Counted from the first letter of the stretch, positions 35,007-47,942 are shown. The stretch is 64,000 bases of DNA from Dactylorhiza incarnata (GCA_033032865.1 JAWHQI010000005.1:8952001-9016000), one strand, 5' to 3'. Numbers and translations are program-made. The notes: generated by a model from the sequence alone, not told the origin.

Positions 35007-35189
35007 TAAAGAAATCTGGACAGATTTCTGTCCAGAATTCACTAAGAAATCTGGACAGATTTCTTTTTGTAATTTCTATGCACTTTGTGTAATGTTTAGC
35101 TTTTGTAATTATTTTGTTGTTTTTGTGGTGCCTTTTTCTTATTGCAGCAATTGTGCCTCAATCACAATCTCTCATTAGTGTCACTGGTT
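35007..35189. other. short repeats flanking the Harbinger element
   Basis: AGAAATCTGGACAGATTTCT palindromes and TGTCCAGAATTCACTAA occur here and, as a partial copy, just left of the element at 33400-33440. The host sequence was itself a small repeat. Confidence 0.55.
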
Positions 35190-35960
35190 CAACTTCCACC
35201 TCAGCAACAAGTAGATTTATTTCTGATGACGTAACCAAGGATGATAATACTCCGCTCTGGGCTTATGTGTCTCTTATTCATAGTAGAGAAATTGGTGGCG
35301 GAAATAGAAAATGGAAACGCAATTTTTGTGAGGTTGAGTTCAACGGCTCATATTCTAGGGTGACTTCTCATATTCTAGGGTAAAAAGTCACTTGCTTGAA
35401 TTATCCGGGAATGGTATTATGGTTTGAATAAAGGTGACCCAAGAGTATTTAAAAGCTTCGAAGAGTAGTTTTTGCATCTGAAGAAAAATGCAAACCGGCT
35501 CCCAAGGTACTAATGCAAGTCAGACTTCTCAATTAGTTGGGGAAACAAAAAAAGAAGAGGTGGACCTATTGATATGACTTTCCAAAATAAAGCTAGAGAT
35601 GAGTTGAGGAGCCACATAGCTAGGTTGTTCTATTCTGGTGGTTTGTCATTTCATCTAGCTAGAAATCCATATTATATTAGTTCATATAAATTTGCTGCTA
35701 ATTACAATCTTGATAGATTTGTTCCTCCCGGATATAATGCTCTAAGAACTACATTTTTGCAAAAAGTAAAATCCAATATCACTAGAATGCTTCAACCAAT
35801 TAAAATACTTGACCCCAAAAGGGAATCAGCTTAGTTAGTGATGGTTGGACAGATGCTCAAAGAAGGTCTTTTATTAATTTATGGCTGCCTCTGAGGATGG
35901 TCCTATTTTCTGAAGGCAGTTGATGCATCAGGAGAGTACAAGGAAGATGAAGAAAATGAG
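35190..35960 (+). pseudogene. hAT transposase remnant with DUF659-like region
   Basis: A BED-like zinc finger region (DDNTPLWAYVSLI ... WKRNFCEVEFNGSYSRVTSH) spans 35240-35370. A second frame 35574-35834 shows IARLFYSGGLSFHLARNPYY and VPPGYNALRTTFL, followed after a frame slip by SLVSDGWTDAQRRSFINLW. These are hallmarks of the DUF659 class of plant hAT transposases. The catalytic core and dimerisation domain are absent. A GKWCRD-like tail near 36560 may belong to it. Confidence 0.8.
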
Positions 35961-36779
35961 TGATAAACATCCTTAAATTTGAAATGATTATGAATTTTTT
36001 TTGTTTAAGAACTTCATCTTATATTGCATTAGTTGTGGATTTGTATTTCAATTAATTATTCATGCTTCATGTTTTATTGTTTTGAGAATTTATAATTACA
36101 TCTGTGATATATACATATATATTTTTTATATTTAATACAACGTATCCCGCCGTACCGGCATCCTTGTTTTTTAAATTTTTTCGTACTGTCGTACCGGATA
36201 CGTATCGTACCCGGTACCCATACCGGTGCTTTCTAGGTGATAATAGTCTAATTCCAACTTCAGTTATTGCATATCGATTACCACATTGCTACTTTATAAG
36301 CATTGATAATTGATGTGTATTGTTTACTGCTTACTATAAACTATTATATGCATATTATTACTAATCTTTTGTGGTTGCATGTACAACAGTTAAAGAGGTA
36401 AAATTCTCACTTAGTTTTTTATGGCTAACCTTTTATATTCTAATTTTTAGGATTAAAGCACAAAACAAGACACGAGTAATAAATTGTCTGAGGAAGAGAA
36501 AAAGAAGAGAAGAGAGGAGCAATACCAATTGGCGGCCAAGATGTTAGTAGGGATCACAAAGGTGGTCGAATAACACGGGAAATGGTGTCGGGACTATCAG
36601 TATCCCGCAAGCGGGAGGGCTTATTAAATTAGATTATTATATAGTAGTGGTTATGATATGATGTATATTGATGTAGTAGAGTTATATATCTATTTATGCA
36701 CTCATCTATAGTTGTACTTTTATGCAATTGTATATCTGAATCTGGGATTAGATTATTATATAGTAGTGGCTACGATATG
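35961..36779. other. AT-rich non-coding region
   Basis: 36130-36240 contains several CGTACCGG/CCGGTACG words in both orientations, suggesting another terminal region of a DNA transposon. GATTATTATATAGTAGTGG occurs twice (about 36631 and 36746). Confidence 0.45.
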
Positions 36780-36791
36780 TAGGGGTGTGCG

Positions 36792-38748
36792 TGTAACAAC
36801 CCTCAAAATAAATAAGGTAATAGAGCATTATTCCCTTGCTGTCTAACCGCACCCCATCCGCAGCCCTATTAAAATCCCGCAAGCTGCTCGGTTAGGGTTA
36901 ACGCTCCCGATCCCGTCTCCCGCTCCCGTTCCCGCTCCCGTCTCGTGCGCGCAGAGCCATCGTCGTCTCCCGCTCCAGCCCCGTCTTCCGCGTCTCCTGT
37001 CTCCCGTCTCCCGCAGCGCCACCGCCTCCTGCTCCCGGATCGGCCTCCAGCCGGCGCCGCCCCCTTCTCCTCCGACTCCTCTAGCCGACGACAACCATTT
37101 CCCCTCCAACAGCCGACAACTCTCTCTTCCCCTTCCAGGGTCAGCAACGGCCTCCTCAAGGGCCGGCAGCAATTTCTGCTCCCCTCCGGCTGCCGGCAAC
37201 TGCTCTCCCTCGTCGTTTTGGCCGTGGATTTTGGGAGGAAAATCTAGGGTTTCCTCCCCTCTCCTCCTTGGGCTCAGATTTTGGTTTCCTCGGGTAAGGA
37301 ACTCCTCCTTTCCGCCTTTGTTCAATTTTTCTCGAATTGTTTTGCTATTTATGCACTCCAAATTTCGGATTTTCTGTTGATTCAAGGTTATGCCCTCTTG
37401 TAGTTGTCTAACCCCGCCGTGGTTTGTGTTTCTGGCATCGTTCGTCGAATCCCCCAGCGGGATCTCTCCAAAGCCCTATCCGAATTAGGGTTTCCCCAGC
37501 CCCAAGCGCCGCAAAGTTCCTGATCCTTCGTGGTATTCCTTCTCCCCTCACTTCGAGGGAGGTATTTTGCTAAGCCCTCTCATGTCTAGGTTTTGTGTTA
37601 ATATTAACTACTTGTGCTAGCGTGTAGGATTTCAATATCACCCTTGTTTATGCTTAACCAGGTTTAAAATAAGACCTTGAAGTCTTGTTTGCGCCGCTTA
37701 ACTGCCACTGTCAGCCTCAGCCTTCTTAAGGCAAGTAGAGAAACTCCTCACTTGCAAACTCATGTTTTTACTTATGACAAATTCCTATATGGTAAATCTT
37801 TTTCCTGTCAGATACCTGAATCTTCGATTTGATAACTTGTCTCAGTGCACTAGAATCCATGAAATTCTGCATTTAAGTCATTAATAACGTAAGTTAACAT
37901 TGAAAGGTAGGGTTTAATTGATGCAACTCCTTGACTTGGGTTCCCTCTTGAATCCCTAATGGGAACAAAGGACCGGTCATAGCGAGCTTAATTTTTCTGA
38001 ATCTTCTGAATCCATATTTGAATCTGTCTGAATCATGAATCATGTGCATCAAACAAAACACCTGCACTTTCATTTGTTCCAACTTATGTTATTATTTAGA
38101 CTTTTATACTCCGGAGTAGATTAATGTTTTAGTTCTGTTTCTGCATTTCTTGTATTTACCTGTCTTGCTAGCTTTGTTATTTACCTTGCTTTAACTATAT
38201 ATATCATGGTTCTGAGGCTTTTTTCTTGTTTACTTTGGAATTTGCCTTAGCGTTCGTGACCGCGCCCCGTGGTACCTGAGCCTGCTCTGCACCCTGTTCC
38301 TGCTTCCCTGAAGGTTTCTTTTTGTTAGTTGCTATGTCAGGTTCCATGTTGTATTTTCTTTACTGTCAGTATTTCTTATTATGTAATGATTTTGGTTAGC
38401 CATTTTCTCTTGTATCAAGGACAACTGTTAGGTTATTATATGTACTATCATTTTGTACCAATGCATGTTCACCCTCCCGGAGGTCTATATTACTTGTATC
38501 TGTACTAGAAATTTCAAATGGAGTTTTTCAGATCATGCTTGCATGTTTCCTTTTCCTTATTGTTTTTTTTTGTGTTTTACAGCTTCCGCAATAAATCAAC
38601 CCGTTTTACGTAAAAGTAACTATTTTAAAAACTATTTGTAGTACTTCTGCTTCCGCCTTAGCAGGCATGGGTTTCTTTTCGCCCATGCCTGTGGCATCAC
38701 GATCCGCCCCGAAGCGCACTCTGACTCTTGTCGAGACGGGTCGTGACA
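36792..38748 (+). repeat. 5' LTR (A) of the chromovirus
   Basis: Runs from TGTAACAACCCTC to GGGTCGTGACA. The first 600 bp are CT-rich and gene-leader-like: (CTCCCG)n near 36905-36950, TCTAGGGTTTCCTCC, and CCTCGGGTAAGG, which could serve as a splice donor. Open frames in this part on both strands follow from the repeat composition and recur in every LTR copy. Confidence 0.9.
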
Positions 38749-38750
38749 GT

Positions 38751-38762
38751 TGGTATCAGAGC
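38751..38762 (+). promoter_or_regulatory. primer binding site of the chromovirus
   Basis: TGGTATCAGAGC, two bases after the LTR, complementary to initiator tRNA-Met. Confidence 0.92.
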
Positions 38763-39417
38763 GAGGTTTAGCATCTAAAGGTATTTTGGAAATCACATAT
38801 ATTTTGAAATCTATTATGTAAGTATATGTACATGCATCATTTCCTCACTCACCTTATCATTACTGTTGTTCTTGGCTGAAACACGCACACACTACACACA
38901 TAATCATGCGTAGTATGCACACGAATGTTAAGGGGTTATGGGCAAACTTAGCATTTATGTGCATATGAATTTCCACTAGGTTATACACCGCTTGCAAATA
39001 TTAAATGGTTATGGGCAATTTTAATATTTACAAGTGCGATGGCATTAGCTGCATAGTATGCATGACATGTTAAGTGATATGGGCACTTAACATGGTATGC
39101 GTATCCATTCATAAACATTATTAGAGATGCATTTAGGCAAAATTGCATTACATGCATAACATAAATCATTTGTACAAGTGTCAAGCTAGGAACGACAGAT
39201 AATGATTGTACACACATGGATTTGTTAATTGTTACATATTGCACCTTATTTTTGTTGCATTTGCATGATCATTACTAGCAGTTGTCCAAAGAAAATGCTG
39301 TAATTATTACATGATTTACATACCTGACAGTATAAGAAGTGTTGAACCTCTAGTTTCCAGTTATCTTATTCTTGCTTGACTCTCGATCTAACCTGATGTT
39401 CTCGTATCTCCTTCTAG
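38763..39417 (+). other. untranslated leader of the chromovirus
   Basis: Non-coding, with GGGTTATGGGCAAACTTAGC-like repeats near 38932-39020. It presumably holds packaging signals, but none can be identified from sequence alone. Confidence 0.5.
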
Positions 39418-40563
39418 ATGGCTCCCAAGCGTTCTCAGCGCAAGAAGCCAACCCCTCCCGCAGTGGAAACTTCTGGTGGTGCTACTGCTCAGATTCTGAA
39501 GCAGATCCTGGATCGCCTCACTCGTCTTGAGGGGGATCGCCAGACTCCTGACCCAGCCTCTGGTTCCAGCCCCTCAGGGACAGCAGGAGTGACTACCACT
39601 CCTGAAGCCGCCCCTCTTGCATCTGAACCTGTAATCAGCCCGCTCGCCGTCAATCTGGTGACTCCGCTTGCATCGATTCCGACTGCTCCTCCTGTGGCGA
39701 TGGCAGACACTTTGGCGTTCAAAAGGCTAAAGCCACCATCTTACGATGGCAATCAGACTACTTTGTCATTTCCGAATGGCTCTCTCAAATGGAGAAGCAC
39801 TTCGAGTACGCGGGAATTCCAGATGTCCAGAAGGTTCTTCTTGCGGCCTATCAACTGACCGAGGATGCGTACACCTGGTGGCTTCAGCGCCGCACTCTTC
39901 CCGACTCTGCCACCATGACTTGGGTTCAGTTCAAAGGAGCTCTTATGGATAAGTTCCTTTCTTCCGTGGAGCGTGACCGGCTAGCCGAGAAGTTCTTGTC
40001 TCTTCAGCAGCCAGGCAGATCAGTGACCGAGTATGAAAGAGAGTTCTCCCGCCTGTCACTCCTTGCTGTGGAGTTGGTGCCAAGCGAGTCCAAGAAGATC
40101 AGCCGCTTCGTGAAAGGGCTTCGGCATGATTTCCGTCAGCATGTGGTAGCTCATGGCGCCACTACCTATGCCGAGACCGTGGAAGCCGCGTTGCAGGTGG
40201 AAGCTATCGAGTTGGAGCGTTCTTCTAAGAAGGTCCAACATGGATCTAGCAATGCTGCATCGTCTGACCTCAAGCGCAAAGGTGCACCATTCCAGGAACA
40301 AGGCCCCAAGTCCAAGGAGGTGTGTGCGTTCTGCCACAAGGTGGGCCATGTCGCCCAAGTCTGCCGCACTCTCTTGAAGAAGCAGAAGATGGTTGTTCCT
40401 GCACAGCAACCCCAGTTGACGCTTGCCACTGTTACCTCTGACTGCTCTTGCTGTAAGAGGTCAGGTCATCTGCTGAAGGACTGCCGCCGCAAGCAGAATA
40501 CGTGCTACCGATGCGGTTAGGTTGGGCACCATATCCGGGACTGCCCTCCACTGACGTCATCTC
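39418..40563 (+). pseudogene. chromovirus gag, broken
   Basis: ATG at 39418 (MAPKRSQRKKPTPP). A Pro/Thr-rich N-terminus is followed by the retrotransposon gag domain (MEKHFEYAGIPDVQKVLLAA, YTWWLQRRT, FKGALMDKFLSS, SVTEYEREFSRLS). Three CCHC boxes follow: CAFCHKVGHVAQVC (40323), CSCCKRSGHLLKDC (40443) and CYRCG*VGHHIRDC (40503). The third contains a TAG at 40518-40520 where Gln is expected. A frame change lies near 39770. Gag would assemble the particle and bind the RNA. Confidence 0.88.
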
Positions 40564-40572
40564 TGGTATGTA

Positions 40573-43500
40573 ATGCGCAATTGTTATTTCCTGCAATTTT
40601 GTTTTAGCTTATTTGCTTTCGATCCGGACAATCATGTTTTGCGTGCATGTTCTTCTTTCTTAGGGAGATTTAGGGTCAACGATAAATGGATGCAGATTCT
40701 TTTTTATTCTGGCGCATCCCATTCGTTCATTGCTCGTCATGTTGTGGATCGTTATCGTTGGCCTACTTCGCCTCTTGAGGTCCCTTATGAGATCTCTGTG
40801 CCTGGTCATCTGCATCTTTCGCGTAGTGGCATTCCCAATTGTCCGATCATGCTTGGTGAATTGCAAGTCTCAGACGATCTCATAGTCCTGGAGATGTCAG
40901 AGTTCGAGGTAATCTTGGGAATGAATTGGCTGGTTGCGTATAAGGCTAAATTGGACTGCGTGGCAAAGAGGGTCAACCTCAGCATTGATGGCAAGGATTT
41001 CAGCGTTCATGTTCAGACCCGCAGTCACATGAAGGTAATGTCCGCTGTACGCGCCACTCGCCTTCTTAGTCAAGGGTGTTCTGCGTGTTTTGTGTATGCT
41101 GCACATTCAGATTCTGTCTCTCCTCCTCTTGAATCCATACCTGTTGCTTCTGAATTTCCTGATGTCTTTCCTGCCGATTTGCCTGGGATGCCTCCTGATC
41201 GAGATGTGGAGTTTTCTATTGACTTAGAGCCGGGAACTCGCCCCATATCTAAAGCTCCGTACTGTATGGCCCCGCGCGAACTAGAGGAGCTTAGATCGCA
41301 GTTGGATGAATTGCTTGAGCGTGGATACATTCGTCCCAGTTCGTCACCCTGGGGAGCCCCCGTTCTCTTCGTGAAAAAGAACGGTTCTATGAGGCTCTGC
41401 ATCGATTATCGGGACTTAAACAAGGTGACCGTCAAGAATAAGTATCCCCTTCCGCGTGTGGACGACCTTTTCGATCAGCTCAAAGGTAGTTCAGTTTTCT
41501 CCAAGATAGATCTTAGATCTGGTTACCACCAGCTGAAGATCAAAGAATCTGATATTCCCAGGACCGCCTTCCGAACTCGGTATGGTCATTTTGAATTCTT
41601 AGTGATGTCTTTTGGTCTGACTAACGCTCCTTCTGCTTTTATGGATATGATGAACCGTGTTTTTCGTGAATATCTGGATAAGTTCATCATCGTGTTCATC
41701 GACGACATTCTGGTTTATTCCAAGACTCATGAGGATCATGCAGCACATCTTAGGCTCACTCTCTCCACTCTTCGTCAGCATCAGCTCTATGCCAAGCTGT
41801 CAAAATGTGAGTTCTGGCTGGATCGTGTTGCTTTTCTGGGTCATGTTGTTTCTGGTGATGGACTCTCTGTTGATCCAGCCAAGATTTCAGCTGTTATGGA
41901 CTGGAAGCGACCTTCTACCCCTTCTGAGATTCGCAGTTTCCTTGGGCTTGCTGGTTACTACCGCCGTTTTGTCAAGGAGTTCTCCTCTCTTGCTGCTCCG
42001 TTGACAAAGCTAACGCAAAAGCATGTTAGATTCGATTGGTCAGATCAGTGTGAGCAGGCCTTCTTGGAGCTGAAGCAACGTCTGTGTTCGGCGCCAGTTC
42101 TAGCCCTTCCTTCAGAGGGGGCAGATTTTTCAGTTTATACTGATGCTTACGGAGTCGGCTTGGGATGTGTCTTGATGCAGGGCGATCGTGTCATTGCTTA
42201 TGGGTCGAGGCAGTTGAAGACTCACGAGCGTAATTACCCCACTCATGATCTGGAGTTCGCCGCGGTGGTGTTTGCGTTGAGCTTTGGCGTCATTATCTCT
42301 ATGGCGTGAAGTGCCACTTCTTCACTGACCATCAGAGCTTGAGGTATATCTTTGATCAGAAGGATCTCAATCTTCGTCAGAGGCGGTGGGTCGAATTTGT
42401 AGCAGATTATGATTTGGAGCTTACCTATGTCCCCGGCAAGGCCAATGCGGTAGCTGATGCGTTGAGTCGTCAAGTTTCTGTTTCCTCTGGTGCCCCCATG
42501 TCAGCTACTCTTGCAGCTCTGATTGGTGACCTCGAGCGGATGGACATATCCATCTTACCAAAGGGTCAAGGTCAGATCTTTGGTCCGTCGTGGGTGGAGC
42601 AAGTGAAAGATTTGCAGCCTTCCGACCCCATTCTCTAGCGCATTCGCCAAAGGGTTGAACTTGAGTCTCTTCCGGATTTCTCAATCTCTGATGATGTTCT
42701 GCATTTTCGAGGCCGTCTTTGCATCCCCGCTGTTCCTGAATTACTTGATGCTATATGTCGTGAAGCTCATGAGTCGCGCACATCGGGTCATTCAGGCAAT
42801 AATAAGATGTATCATGACTTAAAGCAGATCGTTTGGTGGCCTGGTATGAAGAATCATATTGCTAGCTTCATCTCTCGATGTCTGACGTGCCAGAAGGTGA
42901 AAGCTCAGCGTCAGCGTCCTGGTGGTCTTTTGCAGCCTCTGCCCATCCCTGAATGGAAGTGGGAGGACATTTCTATGGATTTTATCACAGGTTTGCCTCG
43001 CACTCCGAGAGGACACGATGTGATTTGGGTGATAGTGGATCGGTTGACCAAGGTAGCCCACTTCATCCCTTATAAGGAAGGTCACTCTACTGAGAAGATG
43101 GCTCGAATCTATGTGTCGGAGATCGTTAGACTTCACGGGATTCCTTTACGTATTGTGTCGGATCGTGACTCGAGGTTTGTCTCTCATTTTTGGAAAGGCT
43201 TTCAGCAAGCTTTGGGCACAGATCTCATCCTGAGCACCGCTTATCATCCGACAACCGATGGTCAGACCGAAAGAGTTAATCAGATTCTTGAAGACATGCT
43301 TCAGTGTTATATTTTGGACTACAAGGGAGCTTGAGATGAGCACTTACCTTTGGTCGAGTTTGCCTACAATAATAGCTATCAGGAGAGCCTCCAGATGGCC
43401 CCCTTCGAAGCACTGTATGGGCGTCGTTGTAGGACCCCTCTCTTTTGGTCAGAAGTTGGTGAAAAGGTTGTGTTGGGACCTGAGTTGCTCCAAGAAATGG

Positions 43501-44015
43501 AAGAAGCCACAAAGAAGACTCGACTCCAGCTCAGTCGTGATATTGAGAGACAGAGAAAGTATGCTAATCTGCGTCGCCGTCCGCTAGTTTTTGCTGTGGG
43601 TGATCAAGTTTTTCTGAAGGTTTCCCCTTCTTCTGGGGTGAAACGGTTTGGTCGCCATCACAAGCTTAGCCCGAGGTTCATGGGACCTTTTTCTATCTCA
43701 GAGCGTGTTGGGGAATCTGCTTACCGCCTTGAGTTACCTGCTTCTTTTGCCGGTGTTCATAACGTCTTCCATGTCAGCCAGCTTCGGAAGTACATTCATG
43801 ATCCCAACCGCATTGTTGAAGAGATTTCTGTAATTCCTGAAGCCAATCTCTCGTACCCGGTTGAACCTGCTAAGATCGTGGAGTATCAAGAACGCAAACT
43901 TCGAAAAAGGACCATCCCTATGGTGAAGGTGCTTTGGATGCATGGCAAGTCTGAGGAGTTCACTGGGAAGCTCGAAGCTGACATGCGTAGCAAGTATCCG
44001 CACCTTTTCTCTTGA
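40573..44015 (+). pseudogene. chromovirus pol: protease, RT, RNase H, integrase, chromodomain
   Basis: The protease box reads [11 protein letters not shown]: the catalytic Asp of DSG is Tyr (40705-40707). RT lies at about 41280-41800, with the FIDDILVYS box at 41695. RNase H begins [13 protein letters not shown] near 42138. A one-base deletion near 42280 shifts the frame. Integrase has its zinc region (HESRTSGHSG ... CLTCQK), then MDFITGLP, IVSDRDSRF and DGQTERVNQILED carrying D, D and E. Further stops are TAG 42636-42638 (expected Gln) and TGA 43332-43334 (expected Trp). The tail KLRKRTIPMVKVLWMHG ... YPHLFS near 43890-44010 is chromodomain-like. The domains are complete but the enzyme set is inactive. 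Confidence 0.9.
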
Positions 44016-44177
44016 TCCTGGTATGCCTCCGCTCTTGTTCCTCTCTCTATTTGAGTACCTTTTCATTTAGTTCTCTTGACTTGAATTGCAAACTCTGTTG
44101 GAATGAATGACCTCGGAGTTGTAGCCATAAGAGACCCCATCCAGAAAATCCTCGAAAGTTTCGGGACGAAACTTCCT

Positions 44178-44190
44178 AAGTAGGGGAGAA
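44178..44190 (+). other. polypurine tract of the chromovirus
   Basis: AAGTAGGGGAGAA directly precedes the LTR start TGTAACAACCC. Confidence 0.85.
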
Positions 44191-45982
44191 TGTAACAACC
44201 CTCAAAATAAATAAGATAATAGAGCATTATTCCCTTGCTGTCTAACCGCACCCCATCCGCAGCCCTATTAAAATCCCGCAAGCTGCTCGGTTAGGGTTAA
44301 CGCTCCCGATCCCGTCTCCCGCTCCCGTTCCCGCTCCCGTCTCGTGCGCGCAGAGCCATCGCCGTCTCCCGCTCCAGCCCCGTCTTCCGCGTCTCCTGTC
44401 TCCCGTCTCCCGCAGCGCCACCGCCTCCTGCTCCCGGATCCGCCTCCAGCCGGCGCCGCCCCCTTCTCCTCCGACTCCTCTAGCCGACAGCAACCATTTC
44501 CCCTCCAGCAGCCGACAACTCTCTCTCTTCCCCTTCCAGGGTCAGCAACGGCCTCCTCAAGGGCCGGCAGCAATTTCTGCTCCCCTCCGGCTGCCGGCAA
44601 CTGCTCTCCCTCGTTGTTTTGGCCGTGGATTTTGGGAGGAAAATCTAGGGTTTCCTCCCCTCTCCTCCTTGGGCTCAGATTTTGGTTTCCTCGGGTAAGG
44701 AACTCCTCCTTTCCGCCTTTGTTCAATTTTTCTCGAATTGTTTTGCTATTTATGCACTTCAAATTTCGGATTTTCTGTTGATTCAAGGTTATGCCCTCTT
44801 GTAGTCGTCTAGCCCCGCCGTAGTTTGTGTTTCCGGCATCGTTCGTCGAATCCCCCAGCGGGATCTCTCCAAAGCCCTCTCCGAATTAGGGTTTCCCCAG
44901 CCCCAAGCGCCGCAAAGTTCCTGATCCTTCATGGTATTCCTTCTCCCCTCACTTCGAGGGAGGTATTTTGCTAAGCCCTCTCATGTCTAGGTTTTGTGTT
45001 AATATTAACTACTTTTGCTAGCGTGTAGGGTTTCAATATCACCCTTGTTTATGCTTAACCAGGTTTAAAATAAGACCTTGAAGTCTTGTTTGCGCCGCTT
45101 AACTGCCACTGTCAGCCTCAGCCTTCTTAAGGCAAGTAGAGAAACTCCTCACTTGCAAACTCATGTTTTTACTTATGACAAATTCCTATATGGTAAATCT
45201 TTTTCCTGTTAGATACCTGAATCTTCGATTTGATAACTTGTCTCAGTGCACTAGAATCCATGAAATTCTGCATTTAAGTCATTAATAACGTAAGTTAACA
45301 TTGAAAGGTAGGGTTTAATTGATGCAACTCCTTGACTTGGGTTCCCTCTTGAATCCCTAATGGGAACAAAGGACCGGTCATAGCGAGCTTAATTTTTCTG
45401 AATCTTCTGAATCCATATTTGAATCTGTCTGAATCATGAATCATGTGCATCAAACAAAACACCTGCACTTTCATTTGTTCCAACTTATGTTATTATTTAG
45501 ACTTTTATACTCCGGAGTAGATTAATGTTTTAGTTCTGTTTCTGCATTTATTGTATTTACCTGTCTTGCTAGCTTTGTTATTTACCTTGCTTTAACTACA
45601 TATATCATGGTTCTGAGGCTTTTTCCTTGTTTACTTTGAAATTTGCCTCAGCGTTCGTGACCGCGCCCCGTGGTACCTGAGCCTGCTCTGCACCCTGTTC
45701 CTGCTTCCCTGGAGGTTTCTTTTTGTTAGTTGTTGTGTCAGGTTCCATGTTGTATTTCCTTTACTGTCAGTATTTCTTATTATGTAATGATTTTGGTTAG
45801 CCATTTTCTCTTGTATCAAGGACAACTGTTAGGTTATTATATGTGCTATCATTTTGTACCAATGCATGTTCACCCTCCCGGAGGTCTATATTACTTGTAT
45901 CTGTACTAGAAATTTCAAATGGAGTTTTTCACATCATGCTTGCATGTTTCCTTTTCCTTATTGTTTTTTTTTTGTTTTACAA
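44191..45982 (+). repeat. LTR B of the chromovirus, 3' end missing
   Basis: Collinear with LTR A up to its T-rich stretch and GTTTTACA (matching about 38580), then jumps straight to A-TGTAACAACCC of LTR C. About 170 bp of the LTR end are absent. Confidence 0.9.
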
Positions 45983-47942
45983 TGTAACAACCCTCAAAAT
46001 AAATAAGATAACAGAGCATTATTCCCTTGATGTCTAACCGCACCCCATCCGCAGCCCTATTAAAATCCCGCAAGCTGCTCGGTTAGGGTTAACGCTCCCG
46101 ATCCCGTCTCCCGCTCCCGTTCCCGCTCCCGCCTCGTGCGCGCAGAGCCATCGTCGTCTCCCGCTCCAGCCCCGTCTTCCGCGTCTCCTGTCTCCCGTCT
46201 CCCGCAGCGCCACCGCCTCCTGCTCCCGGATCCGCCTCCAGCCGGCGCCGCCCCCTTCTCCTCCGACTCCTCTAGCCGACGACAACCATTTCCCCTCCAG
46301 CAGCCGACAACTCTCTCTCTTCCCCTTCCAGGGTCAGCAACGGCCTCCTCAAGGGCCGGCAGCAATTTCTGCTCCCCTCCGGCTGCCGGGAACTGCTCTC
46401 CCTCGTCGTTTTGGCCGTGGATTTTGGGAGGAAAATCTAGGGTTTCCTCCCCTCTCCTCCTTGGGCTCAGATTTTGATTTCCTCGGGTAAGGAACTACTA
46501 CTTTCCGCCTTTGTTCAATTTTTCTCGAATTGTTTTGCTATTTATGCACTCCAAATTTCGGATTTTCTGTTGATTCAAGGTTATGCCCTCTTGTAGTCGT
46601 CTAACCCCGCCGTGGTTTGTGTTTCCGGCATCGTTCGTCGAATCCCCCAGCGGGATCTCTCCAAAGCCCTCTCCGAATTAGGGTTTCCCCAGCCCCAAGC
46701 GCCGCAAAGTTCCTGATCCTTCGTGGTATTCCTTCTCCCCTCACTTCGAGGGAGGTATTTTGCTAAGCCCTCTCATGTCTAGGTTTTGTGTTAATATTAA
46801 CTACTTGTGCTAGCGTGTAGGGTTTCAATATCACCCTTGTTTATGCTTAACCAGGTTTAAAATAAGACCTTGAAGTCTTGTTTGCGCCGCTTAACTGCCA
46901 CTGTCAGCCTCAGCCTTTTTAAGGCAAGTAGAGAAACTCCTCACTTGCAAACTCATGTTTTTCCTTATGACAAATTCCTATATGGTAAATCTTTTTCCTG
47001 TCAGATACCTGAATCTTCGATTTGATAACTTGTCTCAGTGCACTAGAATCCATGAAATTCTGCATTTAAGTCATTAATAACGTAAGTTAACATTGAAAGG
47101 TAGGGTTTAATTGATGCAACTCCTTGACTTGGGTTCCCTCTTGAATCCCCAATGGGAACAAAGGACCGATCATAGCGAGCTTAATTTTTCTGAATCTTCT
47201 GAATCCATATTTGAATCTGTCTAAATCATGAATCATGTGCATCAAACAAAACACCTGCACTTTCATTTGTTCCAACTTATGTTATTATTTAGACTTTTAT
47301 ACTCCGGAGTAGATTAATGTTTTAGTTCTGTTTCTGCATTTCTTGTATTTACCTGTCTTGCTAGCTTTGTTATTTACCTTGCTTTAACTACATATATCAT
47401 GGTTCTGAGGCTTTTTCCTTGTTTACTTTGGAATTTGCCTTAGCGTTCGTGACCGCGCCCCGTGGTACCTGAGCCTGCTCTGCACCCTATTCCTGCTTCC
47501 CTGGAGGTTTCTTTTTGTTAGTTGCTGTGTCAGGTTCCATGTTGTATTTCCTTTACTGTCAGTATTTCTTATTATGTAATGATTTTGGTTAGCCATTTTC
47601 TCTTGTATCAAGGACAACTATTAGGTTATTATATGTGCTATCATTTTGTACCAATGCATGTTCACCCTCCCGGAGGTCTATATTACTTGTATCTGTACTA
47701 GAAATTTCAAATGGAGTTTTTCACATCATGCTTGCATGTTTCCTTTTCCTTATTGTTTTTTTTTTGTGTTTTGCAGCTTCCGCAATAAATCAACCCGTTT
47801 TACGTAAAAGTAACTATTTTAAAAACTATTTGTAGTACTTCTGCTTCCGCCTTAGCAGGCATGGGTTTCTTTTCGCCCATGCCTGTGGCATCACGATCCG
47901 CCCCGAAGCGCACTCTGACTCTTGTCGAGACGGGTCGTGACA
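45983..47942 (+). repeat. LTR C (outer 3' LTR) of the chromovirus
   Basis: Full length (1960 bp), ending GGGTCGTGACA, followed by the GTGCG duplication. Very similar to LTR A. Confidence 0.92.

Larger units (their letters stand above)
36792..47942 (+). mobile_element. chromovirus-type Ty3/gypsy with three LTRs, one GTGCG duplication
   Basis: LTR A 36792-38748, interior 38749-44190, partial LTR B 44191-45982 and LTR C 45983-47942. GTGCG at 36787-36791 and 47943-47947 flanks the whole unit, so all three LTRs belong to one insertion. The gag-pol is complete in domain order but broken. The C-terminal chromodomain-like segment and the LTR style suggest the Tekay/Del group of chromoviruses. Confidence 0.88.

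Noticed and set aside
34567..35042. Open frames in the right part of the Harbinger element
   Set aside because: Overlapping frames on both strands in GA/CT-rich sequence, with no recognisable domain.
36843..37385. Open frames of 96-180 codons in the chromovirus LTR, repeated at 44242-44786 and 46034-46477
   Set aside because: They are Arg/Gly/Ala- or Ser/Pro-rich readings of CT-rich LTR sequence in several frames on both strands and lie inside the LTR.
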